Made by a program: the position numbers and the translations under genes
Origin: Rhodanobacteraceae bacterium
GTDB lineage: Bacteria; Acidobacteriota; Terriglobia; Terriglobales; Acidobacteriaceae
Assembly (NCBI GenBank): GCA_903970285.1
Contig: CAJCHN010000128.1
Location: 1-36,521 of the forward strand
Direction: 5' to 3'
Length of the DNA: 36,521 bases
The notes under the pieces: model-generated
Seen by the model: only the letters and a program-made list of their open reading frames with translations
Database searches by the model: none
Told to the model about the DNA's origin: nothing
In this document: positions 24,784 to 32,943 of the stretch, in pieces
Layout of the letters: every line of letters begins with the position of its first letter
Position numbering within the stretch: the first letter of the stretch is position 1

Positions 24784-27202
24784 GCTCCTGCTACTTGTCC
24801 TCCTCGGGCTCGCCGCCCGCGCCTGCCATGCCCATCCCATGGGCAACTTCAGCATCAACCACTACGCCGGCATCCGGCTCACGCGCAGCTCCGTAGAGGT
24901 CCTCTACCTCATCGATCGCGCCGAGATCCCGACCTACCAGGAGATGCAGGACGCAGGCTTTGCCGCGCAGACCGACGATCCCGCCATCCCACCCTACCTC
25001 GCCCGGCAAGCGTCGGAGTGGGGCCGCGGCCTCACGCTCGAGATCAACGGCCAGCCTGTCCACCTGGTTCCGGTCTCGAAGAGCATTCTCTTCCCACCCG
25101 GCGCCGGCGGTCTGCCCACCATGAAGGTCGGCATCCTCTTCCGGGCTGCCCTGCCCAAGGCCCTGCGCGGCCCGCTCACCGGCATCACCCATCTGCGCTA
25201 CGCCGACGACAACTTCCCCGGACACGCGGGCTGGAAGGAGATCGTCGTCACTGCCTCCGAGGGCGTCACCCTCGACCCCGCTCAGCCCTTCCGCATCGAT
25301 CGCAGCGCGCAGCTGACCGACTATCCGACCAACCTGCTCAACAGCCCGCCGCAGAACCTGGAAGCCAGCCTGGACTTCACCATCGCTCCGCTCCCTGCGC
25401 CGCAAACGCGGCTGAAGATCGCCGAGAACCTGCCCTTGCGGGTTCCGGCCTCTGCTGCACAAGGCCGCCCCCCTGCTCGAGCCGGGGTCCGCCCGACTCC
25501 GGTCAGTCCGGCGCCGGCCATCGGTCAAGACGCTTCCAACGTACTCGCATCGTCCGCCCAGCCATCTCCGGCCCCTACTCTCAACCTCCAGCCCAACCGC
25601 CAGGCAACCCCCCGCAGCCGCTTTACCGAGCTCATGACGACCCGCAGCTTCAGCCTCTGGTTCCTGCTCTCGGCGGCATTCCTCGCTGCCGGGCTGGGCG
25701 CCCTGCACGCGTTGGAGCCCGGCCACGGCAAGACCATCGTCGCCGCCTACCTGGTCGGCTCCCGCGGACGCACCCGCCACGCCGTCGGCCTCGGCCTGCT
25801 GGTCACCGCCTCGCACACCGCAGGCGTCTACCTGCTCGGAGCCGTGGTGCTCTACGCCTCGAAGTACATCGTCCCCGAGCGTATCTACCCCTGGCTCAGC
25901 ATCTTTTCCGGCCTGGTCATCGCCGTACTCGCAGGATACCTCCTGCTCCGCGCCTGGGCCGGAGGCGACAAAGCCTCCGCCCTGGAAGCCGCTGCTGAGG
26001 GCGAGGAAGGCGTCCTCCACACCCACTGGTACTCGCCCCGCCGCACGCCGACCGACGAGATGACCACTGCTACAAGATCCCTCAACCAGACGCGCACCGT
26101 GCCGCTCCAGCAGCTGCTTCTGCTCGGCATCACCGGCGGGATCATCCCCTGCCCCGCCGCGCTGGTCGTGCTGCTCAGCGCGGTCGCGCTGCATCGGATC
26201 GCCTTCGGACTTTTCCTAATCGTCTCCTTCAGTCTGGGACTCGCCGCCGTCCTCATCACCATCGGCATCCTGATGGTTCGTGCCCGCGGCCTGCTCGCAC
26301 GCTGGCGCAGCGACTCGCCGCTCGTCCAGCGCTGGCTCCCCATCGCCTCCGCCTCCGCGATGCTGGTCGCCGGACTGGCCATCGCCGGCGCCGCCCTGCC
26401 CGCCACCGGCCTCTCCTTTCACCTGGCCTCGCTCGCGGGCAATCATCTCGCCTCGTTCGCCGCTATCGTCGGCCTCGGGCTGATCCTCGGCATGCGCCAC
26501 TCCACCGACCCCGATCACGTGGTCGCCGTCTCGACCATCGTCAGCCGCGAGCGCTCAGTCGGACAGGGCGCCATCATCGGCATGATGTGGGGATTCGGAC
26601 ACACCCTGACCATCTTCATCGTGGGTGCCGGCATTATCCTCTTCAACCTCACCATCCCGCCGCGCCTCGGGCTCTCGATGGAGATGGCTGTCGCCGCCAT
26701 GCTCATCCTGCTGGGCATCCTCAATCTCACCGGAGTTCTGCAGCGGCTCACCGCCCGCCTTACCCCTGCCGCATGGGCTGCGCCGTCCGCGCCCGGCCTC
26801 GACCCGCTCCAAAGCAAAACACCCTCTGCCGCCGACGACCCCAACTTCATTGCCCGTCTGCTCCGCCGCTTCGGCTACTATCACCTGCTGCGCCCGCTCG
26901 CCATCGGCCTGGTTCACGGACTTGCCGGTTCCGCGGCGGTGGCCCTGTTGGTTCTTTCCATGATTCACAGCCCCGCCTGGGCTATCGCCTATCTCGTGGT
27001 CTTCGGCCTCGGCACCGTCTTCGGCATGATGCTGATGACGACCGTGATGGCCATCCCGGTCGCACTCACCGGACGCAACTCCTCGCGCTACCTCACCCTG
27101 GCCTCCGGAGTCGTCAGCGTCTGCTTCGGCATGTTCCTGGTCTACCACCTTGGCTTCGTCGACGGCCTCTTCACCAGCCATGCCCACTGGACCCCGGAGT
27201 GA
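24767..27202 (+). CDS. Double NicO/UreH-type nickel-cobalt transporter with exported N-terminal domain
   Basis: An 811-aa membrane protein. I start at ATG 24767, which gives a signal peptide (LLRAKLLLLVLLGLAARACHA) and a mature N-terminus HPMGNF; the open frame upstream to 24593 is an Arg-rich shadow of the TPR gene. Residues about 22-220 are an extracytoplasmic domain (YLIDRAEIPTYQEM; MKVGILFRAALP; HLRYADDNFPG). A Pro/Ala-rich linker (about 225-285) follows. The first membrane module has HALEPGHGKTIVAAYLVG (H314, H320), and the second has GMRHSTDPDHVVAVSTIV (H578, D583, H584), matching the HX4DH signature of Ni/Co transporters. About 12-13 hydrophobic segments are visible. It is probably a nickel/cobalt or related divalent-metal transporter; direction and metal are not determinable. 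It overlaps the TPR gene by 17 bp and ends the operon. Confidence 0.88.
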   Translation: MLLRAKLLLLVLLGLAARACHAHPMGNFSINHYAGIRLTRSSVEVLYLIDRAEIPTYQEMQDAGFAAQTDDPAIPPYLARQASEWGRGLTLEINGQPVHLVPVSKSILFPPGAGGLPTMKVGILFRAALPKALRGPLTGITHLRYADDNFPGHAGWKEIVVTASEGVTLDPAQPFRIDRSAQLTDYPTNLLNSPPQNLEASLDFTIAPLPAPQTRLKIAENLPLRVPASAAQGRPPARAGVRPTPVSPAPAIGQDASNVLASSAQPSPAPTLNLQPNRQATPRSRFTELMTTRSFSLWFLLSAAFLAAGLGALHALEPGHGKTIVAAYLVGSRGRTRHAVGLGLLVTASHTAGVYLLGAVVLYASKYIVPERIYPWLSIFSGLVIAVLAGYLLLRAWAGGDKASALEAAAEGEEGVLHTHWYSPRRTPTDEMTTATRSLNQTRTVPLQQLLLLGITGGIIPCPAALVVLLSAVALHRIAFGLFLIVSFSLGLAAVLITIGILMVRARGLLARWRSDSPLVQRWLPIASASAMLVAGLAIAGAALPATGLSFHLASLAGNHLASFAAIVGLGLILGMRHSTDPDHVVAVSTIVSRERSVGQGAIIGMMWGFGHTLTIFIVGAGIILFNLTIPPRLGLSMEMAVAAMLILLGILNLTGVLQRLTARLTPAAWAAPSAPGLDPLQSKTPSAADDPNFIARLLRRFGYYHLLRPLAIGLVHGLAGSAAVALLVLSMIHSPAWAIAYLVVFGLGTVFGMMLMTTVMAIPVALTGRNSSRYLTLASGVVSVCFGMFLVYHLGFVDGLFTSHAHWTPE

Positions 27203-27331
27203 CAGAGCCGGCAATGGGTGCGTCTTTCCGCACGTTCCTGTTCCATGCGGTAGGTGTCGAACCTCAGTAAAACCGCCGAGAGCAAGTGGCATAGACTTTC
27301 AGCTTCGCCCGCACCATGCACCCGAATCTGC

Positions 27332-27360
27332 TTGACGCACCCCCGCCGTAGCGGGACAAT
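27332..27360 (+). promoter_or_regulatory. Sigma70-type promoter of the 357-aa lipoprotein gene
   Basis: TTGACG (27332-27337), a 17-bp spacer and GACAAT (27355-27360), 39 bp before the ATG at 27399. It lies in a 196-bp gap after the NicO gene, so the lipoprotein gene is probably transcribed separately. Confidence 0.6.
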
Positions 27361-27398
27361 GCACCCATACCAGCGCAGCCGCAAAGGATGGCATTTCC

Positions 27399-28472
27399 AT
27401 GCCGCAAGTCTCCTCCCGTACCCTGTCCTCATCAGCCGCTCGCAACGGCGTCCTCCGCGCCGTAGCCGCCTCTCTCAGCCCTGCCCTGTTGCTGTTCTCG
27501 GGCTGCGGCGGCACGCTGCTTTCGGTGCCAAACGCCACCCCCGCGCCTGAGGCCAAGGCGGTCTCCGCCGGTCCGCAGCTCGGCTACGCCTGGAAATCCG
27601 ACGATCAGACCCTGCGCCCCATCCTCGGAATCGCCGGTTCGTCCCTGGTCGGCGAGAGCGTCGTCTCCGCCGGAACCTATACGGCCGCTGGGTCGTCAGC
27701 CATCAGTGGCATCGGCCTGCTGGTAGGCGAGGGCGGCCAGGTCTACCGTATGACCCTGCCGACCGGCACGCCTGAGCAGCTGGGCATCTCCACCACCTCC
27801 GCCGCCAAATTCCGCTTCGCGCCCTCCGGAGGTGCCGCCGTCGTTTACGTCCCCGGCGCGCAGGCCGCCACGCTCGTCTCCGGACTGAACCGAACTACCC
27901 CCCAGATCCGCCAGATCTCTGTCGCTTCACCACTGCTCGATCTCACCGTCAGCGACTCCGGCACCGTGGTCGCTCTCCTCCAGGGCTCCCCTGGAGCCTC
28001 CGTCGCCCTGCTCTCCGCGTCGGGGTCCAGCCAGACCCTCGCCAGCGTCGGCCGCCCCGGCGGGCTCAGCTTCGTCGGCGCCGGCGAAGACCTGCTTGTG
28101 GCCGACTCCGCCGTCAACGCCCTCACCCTCATCCACACCGTTTCGAGCGCCCCGTCCGTCCAGCAGATTCCCTCGGGCGGCCTGCTCAAGTCGCCCGTCG
28201 CCGTGGGCGCCGCACGCAGCGGGCGCTGGGCCGTGGTCGCCAACTCCGGCGACTTCAATGTCGTCCGCATCGATCTCACCGGAGCTTCCGCTCCGCAGCG
28301 CATCGCCTGCCCGCTGCAGCCCACCCAGGCCGAACCCCTGGCCGGGAATGGCACCTTCCGCTTCACGCCCGTCGGTTCCAGCCCCGCGTGGATCGCCGAC
28401 GTCACCGCAGCCAATCCATCGATGCTCTTCATCCCCGCCCTGCCGGCGGTCAGCACGGCCGCAGGCTCCTGA
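27399..28472 (+). CDS. Beta-propeller-like lipoprotein of unknown function
   Basis: A 357-aa protein with a lipoprotein signal (VAASLSPALLLFSGC, Cys near residue 36). The mature part is a series of short beta-strand repeats spaced about 40 residues apart (FRFAPSGGAAVVYVPGAQAATLVSGL; LDLTVSDSGTVVALLQGSPGASVALL; LSFVGAGEDLLVADSAVNALTLIHTV; AARSGRWAVVANSGDFNVVRIDL), suggesting a beta-propeller of the YncE/WD40-like type. There are no catalytic motifs. AAGGA lies ten bases before the ATG. A good promoter stands directly upstream, and the next gene (rsmI) is convergent, so it is likely monocistronic. Similar lipoproteins in Acidobacteriota are annotated only as hypothetical, to my knowledge. Confidence 0.8.
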   Translation: MPQVSSRTLSSSAARNGVLRAVAASLSPALLLFSGCGGTLLSVPNATPAPEAKAVSAGPQLGYAWKSDDQTLRPILGIAGSSLVGESVVSAGTYTAAGSSAISGIGLLVGEGGQVYRMTLPTGTPEQLGISTTSAAKFRFAPSGGAAVVYVPGAQAATLVSGLNRTTPQIRQISVASPLLDLTVSDSGTVVALLQGSPGASVALLSASGSSQTLASVGRPGGLSFVGAGEDLLVADSAVNALTLIHTVSSAPSVQQIPSGGLLKSPVAVGAARSGRWAVVANSGDFNVVRIDLTGASAPQRIACPLQPTQAEPLAGNGTFRFTPVGSSPAWIADVTAANPSMLFIPALPAVSTAAGS

Positions 28473-28524
28473 GTCTTCCGCGGCTGCCGTGGCAGGAGGC
28501 TGCGCCTAGCCCGGTGGGCCACGG

Positions 28525-29388
28525 CTAACGCTTCAGCTTTGCTTGTTCGCGCTGCAGCTCGCGGTACGCGTCGGACTTCGATACATTGCGTTCCCGCGCG
28601 ATGCGCTTGAGGGCGTCCTTCTCCGGAATGCCCTCAAGCCGCGCCAACTCCTCGACGGCGGCGGCAATGGATTGGGTCTGCGGCGCTCGCTCCTCGGGCG
28701 GAAGCTGAAAGAGCAGGACCATCTCGCCCCTTACCTGCGTCCGCGCGGCCAGCATGCCTCTCACTTCCAGAACAGTTCCGCGCAGAAACTCTTCGTGGAG
28801 CTTCGTGAGTTCGCGGGCGACGACCACGTGCTGCTGGTCCCCGAACAGGCTGGCGACATCGCTGAGCGCTTCGAGGATGCGGTGCGGCGTCTCGTAGAAG
28901 AGGTGCGTGTGCGGGCCGCGGGGGAGTGCTTCAAGCTGGGTGCGCCGGGCACCTGACTTCGATTCCAAGAAGCCGTGATAGGTAAACGTCTCGGCGCTCA
29001 GTCCGCTGGCGATCAGCGCGGAGATGGCTGCGTTGGCGCCAGGAATAGGGGAGACCGCGATGCCGGCGCGGATGGCGGCCTGGGCAAGCTGCCCGCCCGG
29101 ATCGGCGATGCCGGGCGTACCCGCGTCCGAGACGATGGCAATGCGGGCACCGGCTTTCAGCTCGGCGAGAAGCTCTTGCGCACGGGCTGCCTCGTTGAAG
29201 AGGTGATAGCTGATCGTTGGCGTGGCGATGGCGAAGTGATTCAGCAGCTTCTGCGTCTGGCGGGTGTCTTCGCAGGCGATTTTGTCGGCCTGGGTGAGGA
29301 CACGCAGGGCGCGCAGGGTTATATCGTCAAGATTGCCGATAGGCGTGGCGACCAGATAGAGGCCGGGAGCGAGAGCTTGATCCTGCAC
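28525..29388 (-). CDS. rsmI: 16S rRNA 2'-O-ribose methyltransferase RsmI (C1402)
   Basis: A 287-aa tetrapyrrole-methylase-fold enzyme that methylates the ribose of C1402 in 16S rRNA using S-adenosylmethionine. Diagnostic segments are LYLVATPIGNLDDITLRALRVL (about 10-31), CEDTRQTQKLLNHF (39-52), VSDAGTPGIADPG (87-99), PIPGANAAISALIASGL and FYETPHRILEAL. The start is a GTG at 29388, the only suitable one, with a poor Shine-Dalgarno. The length is normal. It is transcribed alone on the minus strand, convergent with the lipoprotein gene and divergent from the 218-aa gene. The cytoplasmic housekeeping role is secure. Confidence 0.97.
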   Translation of the reverse strand: MQDQALAPGLYLVATPIGNLDDITLRALRVLTQADKIACEDTRQTQKLLNHFAIATPTISYHLFNEAARAQELLAELKAGARIAIVSDAGTPGIADPGGQLAQAAIRAGIAVSPIPGANAAISALIASGLSAETFTYHGFLESKSGARRTQLEALPRGPHTHLFYETPHRILEALSDVASLFGDQQHVVVARELTKLHEEFLRGTVLEVRGMLAARTQVRGEMVLLFQLPPEERAPQTQSIAAAVEELARLEGIPEKDALKRIARERNVSKSDAYRELQREQAKLKR

Positions 29389-29510
29389 GTTTCTAGTTTG
29401 ACAGAGGTGCTTCGCATGGTGGTGGACGGCTGGGCCGTGCGGAAGTCGCGTCGCGGGGCGACCTCACGGCGCACGCATTACCGCCTGTTCGGGGTTAGGC
29501 CGCACCTGAT

Positions 29511-29522
29511 TTTAGGCCTAAA
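29511..29522. promoter_or_regulatory. 12-bp palindrome in front of the 218-aa gene
   Basis: TTTAGGCCTAAA is a perfect palindrome ending eight bases before the ATG at 29531. It includes TAAACT (29519-29524), which could serve as a -10 for a leaderless or near-leaderless transcript; no good -35 is present. Function is speculative. Confidence 0.3.
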
Positions 29523-29530
29523 CTGAAGGG

Positions 29531-30187
29531 ATGGCGGATCAGCTTTACCTCAGTCTCTGGTTTCCGAACTTCCGGTTTGCGGGGCTCCCGGCCGCAGTGG
29601 TTTCGGTGTTGCGGCAGTTTGCCCGGGTAAGCGGATTGCCTAAAGTCGCGGCGGCGGCGGCATATCCCGTGAACTTCTCGGAGCCGCCGGTTTACCAGCG
29701 CGTGTACGTGCTCGATCAACGTGCCGAGGAGGGTGCGGATACGTCTGCGGCCATCATCGAGAACGCCGTCGCCGAGGCGACCGAACTGCTGCACGAAGAT
29801 ACCGCCTACGAGTTCGAGATGAAGTGGCAGCTGTGGACGTTCGAGGCAGGCCAGGGCGGTTTGGATGGCGTGTGGAGGCGCGTGCCGACGACGGTGAAGC
29901 TGCTGGCGTTCGGGCCGGACTTCGACGACGCCACCTTCGAGCAGAATGGTCACATCCGCGTTGACTTCGGGCTGGATACCCCCTGGGTGTTCGACGAGGA
30001 TGAGGTGTGGGACGATGAGGATGCACGCGCCGAAGCGGCCAGCCGCATCAAGGAGAACGTTGAGATGCTGCTGGCGTTTACGCTGAGCGTGGAGAAGCAC
30101 TGCAATGTCTCCAGCCGGCTGCTCTGGACCGAGAGCGGCGAGCCGCTGGCGGAAAAGCTAGTGGCACGGTTGCAGCGGCTGAACTAA
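29531..30187 (+). CDS. Conserved hypothetical cytoplasmic protein, 218 aa
   Basis: A soluble protein without signal peptide or membrane segment. The first half is mixed alpha/beta (LYLSLWFPNFRFAGLPAAVVSVLRQF; YQRVYVLDQRAEEG). The second is acidic, with FDDATFEQNGHIRVDFGLDTPWVFDEDEVWDDEDARAEAASRI interrupting a helix-rich end (ENVEMLLAFTLSVEKHC). I do not recognise a known domain. It is probably an acidobacterial lineage-specific family. AAGGG directly abuts the ATG, too close for a normal Shine-Dalgarno, so the mRNA may be leaderless. It is divergent from rsmI (142 bp apart) and convergent with the PQQ-type dehydrogenase gene. Confidence 0.8.
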   Translation: MADQLYLSLWFPNFRFAGLPAAVVSVLRQFARVSGLPKVAAAAAYPVNFSEPPVYQRVYVLDQRAEEGADTSAAIIENAVAEATELLHEDTAYEFEMKWQLWTFEAGQGGLDGVWRRVPTTVKLLAFGPDFDDATFEQNGHIRVDFGLDTPWVFDEDEVWDDEDARAEAASRIKENVEMLLAFTLSVEKHCNVSSRLLWTESGEPLAEKLVARLQRLN

Positions 30188-30296
30188 TGCAAATGCGCCC
30201 TCGCGCCGGGAGGGCGGCAAGCAGTGGAGTGCTGCTGCCTTGCGGGTAAGTGTTGGGCGAAGTGTCTGTGGCTGGACGCCAACAAGTTAATCAAGT

Positions 30297-30321
30297 GCCG
30301 TTTTCCTTGCCAGAAAACGGC
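30297..30321 (-). terminator. Hairpin terminator candidate between convergent genes
   Basis: A perfect 9-bp stem GCCGTTTTC / GAAAACGGC with a 7-nt loop, about 43 bases after the stop of the dehydrogenase gene. The minus-strand tail is AT-rich (ACTTGATTAACTTGTT) but not a clean T-tract. A second stem, CGCCCTC / GAGGGCG around 30196-30216, sits after the plus-strand gene. Together they probably separate the two convergent genes. Confidence 0.5.
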
Positions 30322-30363
30322 GTTGATCGCGAGGGCTCCCTCTGCGCCCACAGAAAGTTTGCT

Positions 30364-31809
30364 CTAGCGGCTCGCGGTCTTTGTCGCTCCGCCTTCATAG
30401 GTGATGTGCCAGACGCTGCGGCTGCCGTCGTCGGTGACGAACATGCTGCCGTCTTTGGCAATGGTGACGCCCACCGGACGTCCCCAGACCTGGCCGTCGG
30501 GCGTGACGAAGCCGGTTAAGAAGTCTTCATAGCCTCCAACCGCTTTGCCGTTGTGCATGGGGATGCGGATCACCTCGTAGCCGGCGCGCTGCGCACGGTT
30601 CCACGAGCCATGTTCGGCGGCGAAGGCGTCACCTGCGAACCGGGAGGGAAAGGCGCCGGATCCCGTGGGCACGAAGACCATTTCAAGCGAAGCCATGTGC
30701 GGCTGGACGAGGACGTCGGGCACCAGCACCCGGGAGCTGAGGTCGATGCGCTGACACGACTTCGCCTGGTCAGAGCTGAGGGCAGCAGCCTGCAGGTTGG
30801 CGGCGGTACCGTTGGCGCAGGGCTGCGGCAAACGCGGATCCTGGTGCGCGCCCATGTAGTACCAGGGCCACCCGTAGAATCCACCCTCTTTCACCGAGGT
30901 CACGTAATCCGGCACCAGATAGTTGCCCAGGTTGTCGCGTTCGTTGGTCGAGCACCACAACGAGCCGGTGGTCGGATTGATGGCTTCGCCCACGCAGTTG
31001 CGCAGGCCGGAGGCGTAGACCTTGACGAACTTCCCTTCGGGAGTGAACTCGAGGACATCCGCCCGGTGGTATTCGGTTGGGTGGGTATCCGGGTCGTCGA
31101 TGTTGGAGGCGGAGCCGACCGAGATCAGCATGCGCCGACCATCGTTCGAGAAGACTACGTCGCGCGTCCAGTGCCCGCCGCCGCGAAGCTGCGCATAGCC
31201 GGGCAGGTCGCCGATCAGGGTCTCCGCGGGACCGGCCGCATGCAGATCGCCCTGGTGGTACGGGAAACGGACGACGGAGTAGGTGTTGACGACGTACACA
31301 TAGCGCGGATTGTCTGCAGGGTAGAAGGCGATGCCGAAGGGGTGCTTCAGGCCTTCGGCAAAGCGTTCGATCTGGGCAGCCTTGCCGTCGGGGCCGACGC
31401 CGCGCATCACGTAGACGATGCCCGCCTGGGAGTCCGAGAGGAACAGGTCGCCGTTGGGCGCGGTGCGGATCAGCCGCGGCTCTTTAAAGATGCCGTCTGC
31501 CTTGTTGGCCTGGGTGATCGTCTGCTGCTGCTCCGAGCGTTCGAACGGCTTGGCGTCGCCGCCTGCATAGAGCGTGACTTTGTAGCCCGCCGGAGCCTGC
31601 GGCCAGGCGCCCTGCGGCCGCGGAACGAGGGTAGGTCCATTGTCGACTGCCTGCTCGGGTGCCGGCCCGGGCAGATCGGCGACGGTGATCTTGTGGGGTT
31701 CGCCGGGCTTCTGCTGAGAATAATCGGCGAACGGCGCCCGCTGGGCTTTGAGAGCGGGAGCCAATGCGAGGGCGGCGAGAGCGAGGGGCGCGGCGATAGA
31801 TGGCTTCAT
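30364..31809 (-). CDS. PQQ-type glucose/sorbosone dehydrogenase family protein, exported
   Basis: A 481-aa protein from ATG 31809 with a Sec signal peptide (KPSIAAPLALAALALAPALKAQ). The fold is a six-bladed beta-propeller of the glucose/sorbosone dehydrogenase (GSDH) type. Characteristic segments are FKEPRLIRTAPNGDLFLSDSQAG, LKHPFGIAFYP, GGGHWTRDVVFSNDGRRMLISVGSASN (the His expected near the catalytic site), ASGLRNCVGEAINPTTGSLWCSTNERDNLG, GGFYGWPWYY and AFAAEHGSWNR. Family members use pyrroloquinoline quinone to oxidise sugars or sorbosone in the periplasm, but many homologues have untested activity, so the substrate is unknown. No PQQ synthesis genes are in the window. It is separated from the upstream gene by 110 bp and is probably transcribed independently. 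Confidence 0.92.
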   Translation of the reverse strand: MKPSIAAPLALAALALAPALKAQRAPFADYSQQKPGEPHKITVADLPGPAPEQAVDNGPTLVPRPQGAWPQAPAGYKVTLYAGGDAKPFERSEQQQTITQANKADGIFKEPRLIRTAPNGDLFLSDSQAGIVYVMRGVGPDGKAAQIERFAEGLKHPFGIAFYPADNPRYVYVVNTYSVVRFPYHQGDLHAAGPAETLIGDLPGYAQLRGGGHWTRDVVFSNDGRRMLISVGSASNIDDPDTHPTEYHRADVLEFTPEGKFVKVYASGLRNCVGEAINPTTGSLWCSTNERDNLGNYLVPDYVTSVKEGGFYGWPWYYMGAHQDPRLPQPCANGTAANLQAAALSSDQAKSCQRIDLSSRVLVPDVLVQPHMASLEMVFVPTGSGAFPSRFAGDAFAAEHGSWNRAQRAGYEVIRIPMHNGKAVGGYEDFLTGFVTPDGQVWGRPVGVTIAKDGSMFVTDDGSRSVWHITYEGGATKTASR

Positions 31810-31919
31810 ACGTTTTCCAAAGGCTGAGTTTCCAGGATCCTTTCATTGAGACGAAGCATTCCCGCCGGATGTTGCACTCAATACTATCCGGGCCGGAAAG
31901 CCTTCCGCCTGATACCTGC

Positions 31920-32873
31920 TTACGGGCCAGCAGACGTCATCTGCTTGAGGGCCTCGGCCGGGACCGTCGCGGTAAGCGTCGCACGATCCTTGCCGGGCTG
32001 TATGGAGATGGAATCCAGAAACTGTTTCATTGCCGGGTTCGGCGGCTGCGGCTGCGGTAACGCGCGAAAAAGCGTCAGCAGATTGCTAAGGGATTGCGCG
32101 GACCTTGCGGCAGTCAGCGCGTCCGGGGTGATTTCGTCGATGCGAAGCTGAAGCGCTGTGGTAAAGCGAAGGCTGGCGACGAACGTGGCTTGGGCCGCGA
32201 TGGGGAGTTCAAGCCCGGCCAGCATGATCCTGCCGCTTCCACTCCATGGGAGGCCGAGCTGACCCATGCCCCAGGCGACCGCGAATGGGGGCACATCGGC
32301 GTAGTGGGCGGTCAGGAGCGATGGGCCGGCGAACGGGTTAGCGGCGGAGCGCGTCCGGTCAATGATGGAGTGAAGCTGTTCGGGCGTGGGCGCATTGGAC
32401 GCCGCGACCGTATTGCCGTCGAGCAGCGTGACCCGCAGGGTGCGGTCGTCCGAGGGAATGCAGAAGATGGTGTGGCCGGCGTAGCTCTCCTGCGAGCGGG
32501 ACTGGCCGGCAAGGTAGCGGGCCAGGCGATCCGAGTTGAAGCGGCCGCGAAAGACCTCGGAGAACGCGACCGGGCCGTTGGGGCCGTACGGATCCGGCAT
32601 GTGGTGCAGGGCGAACGCCGCCTGGTCGAGGTCGCGCTCAGCCACAATGCCGGTGTCCTGGATGAACTGCTGGTAGGCGGGCGATGGGGGCACCGGCGAG
32701 CGATCGAAGTGGGTGGCTGCGCGGATTGGCTTCAGGTTGACGAAAAGGATTGCGTCCGCCTCAGGGAGCAGCCGGGTAACTTCGGGCGGGAACTTCCGCG
32801 CAACAAAGAAAGCGATGACCAGCGCACAGAGGACGAGGAAGAGAGCGACAATGTAGCGGCTGCGCTTTCGCAT
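31920..32873 (-). CDS. Membrane-anchored hypothetical protein, 317 aa
   Basis: A short basic N-terminus (RKRSR) is followed by one membrane segment (YIVALFLVLCALVIAFFVA, residues 7-25), with the remainder presumably periplasmic. Segments such as PEADAILFVNLKPIRAA, DLDQAAFALHHMPDP, FSEVFRGRFNSDRLARYL, RVTLLDGNTVAASNAP and ATLTATVPAEALKQM resemble the general layout of DUF3352-like exported proteins, but I cannot assign it to a family with confidence. There are no catalytic motifs. It starts at ATG 32873 with a weak ribosome-binding site, 70 bp after the stop of the next gene upstream on the same strand. Homologues are probably confined to Acidobacteriota (inference). Confidence 0.78.
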   Translation of the reverse strand: MRKRSRYIVALFLVLCALVIAFFVARKFPPEVTRLLPEADAILFVNLKPIRAATHFDRSPVPPSPAYQQFIQDTGIVAERDLDQAAFALHHMPDPYGPNGPVAFSEVFRGRFNSDRLARYLAGQSRSQESYAGHTIFCIPSDDRTLRVTLLDGNTVAASNAPTPEQLHSIIDRTRSAANPFAGPSLLTAHYADVPPFAVAWGMGQLGLPWSGSGRIMLAGLELPIAAQATFVASLRFTTALQLRIDEITPDALTAARSAQSLSNLLTLFRALPQPQPPNPAMKQFLDSISIQPGKDRATLTATVPAEALKQMTSAGP

Positions 32874-32943
32874 CTGCTAGGAGAGTACAGGCAAGCCATG
32901 ATCACGGGCCAGACACGGTGCGGAGAAGCGATGTCGAGCTGGC

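Noticed and set aside
21719..26194. Long minus-strand frames of 505, 530 and 467 aa opposite DUF4331, TPR and NicO genes
   Set aside because: They are mirror frames of a high-GC coding strand, with no signals, domains or ribosome-binding sites.
28486..28525. Terminator between the 357-aa lipoprotein gene and rsmI
   Set aside because: An 8-bp inverted repeat (GCCGTGGC / GCCACGGC) exists, but the loop is 24 nt and no T-tract follows on either strand, so I cannot support the call.
30553..31827. 424-aa plus-strand open frame opposite the PQQ-type dehydrogenase
   Set aside because: Shadow of a clear GSDH-family gene.
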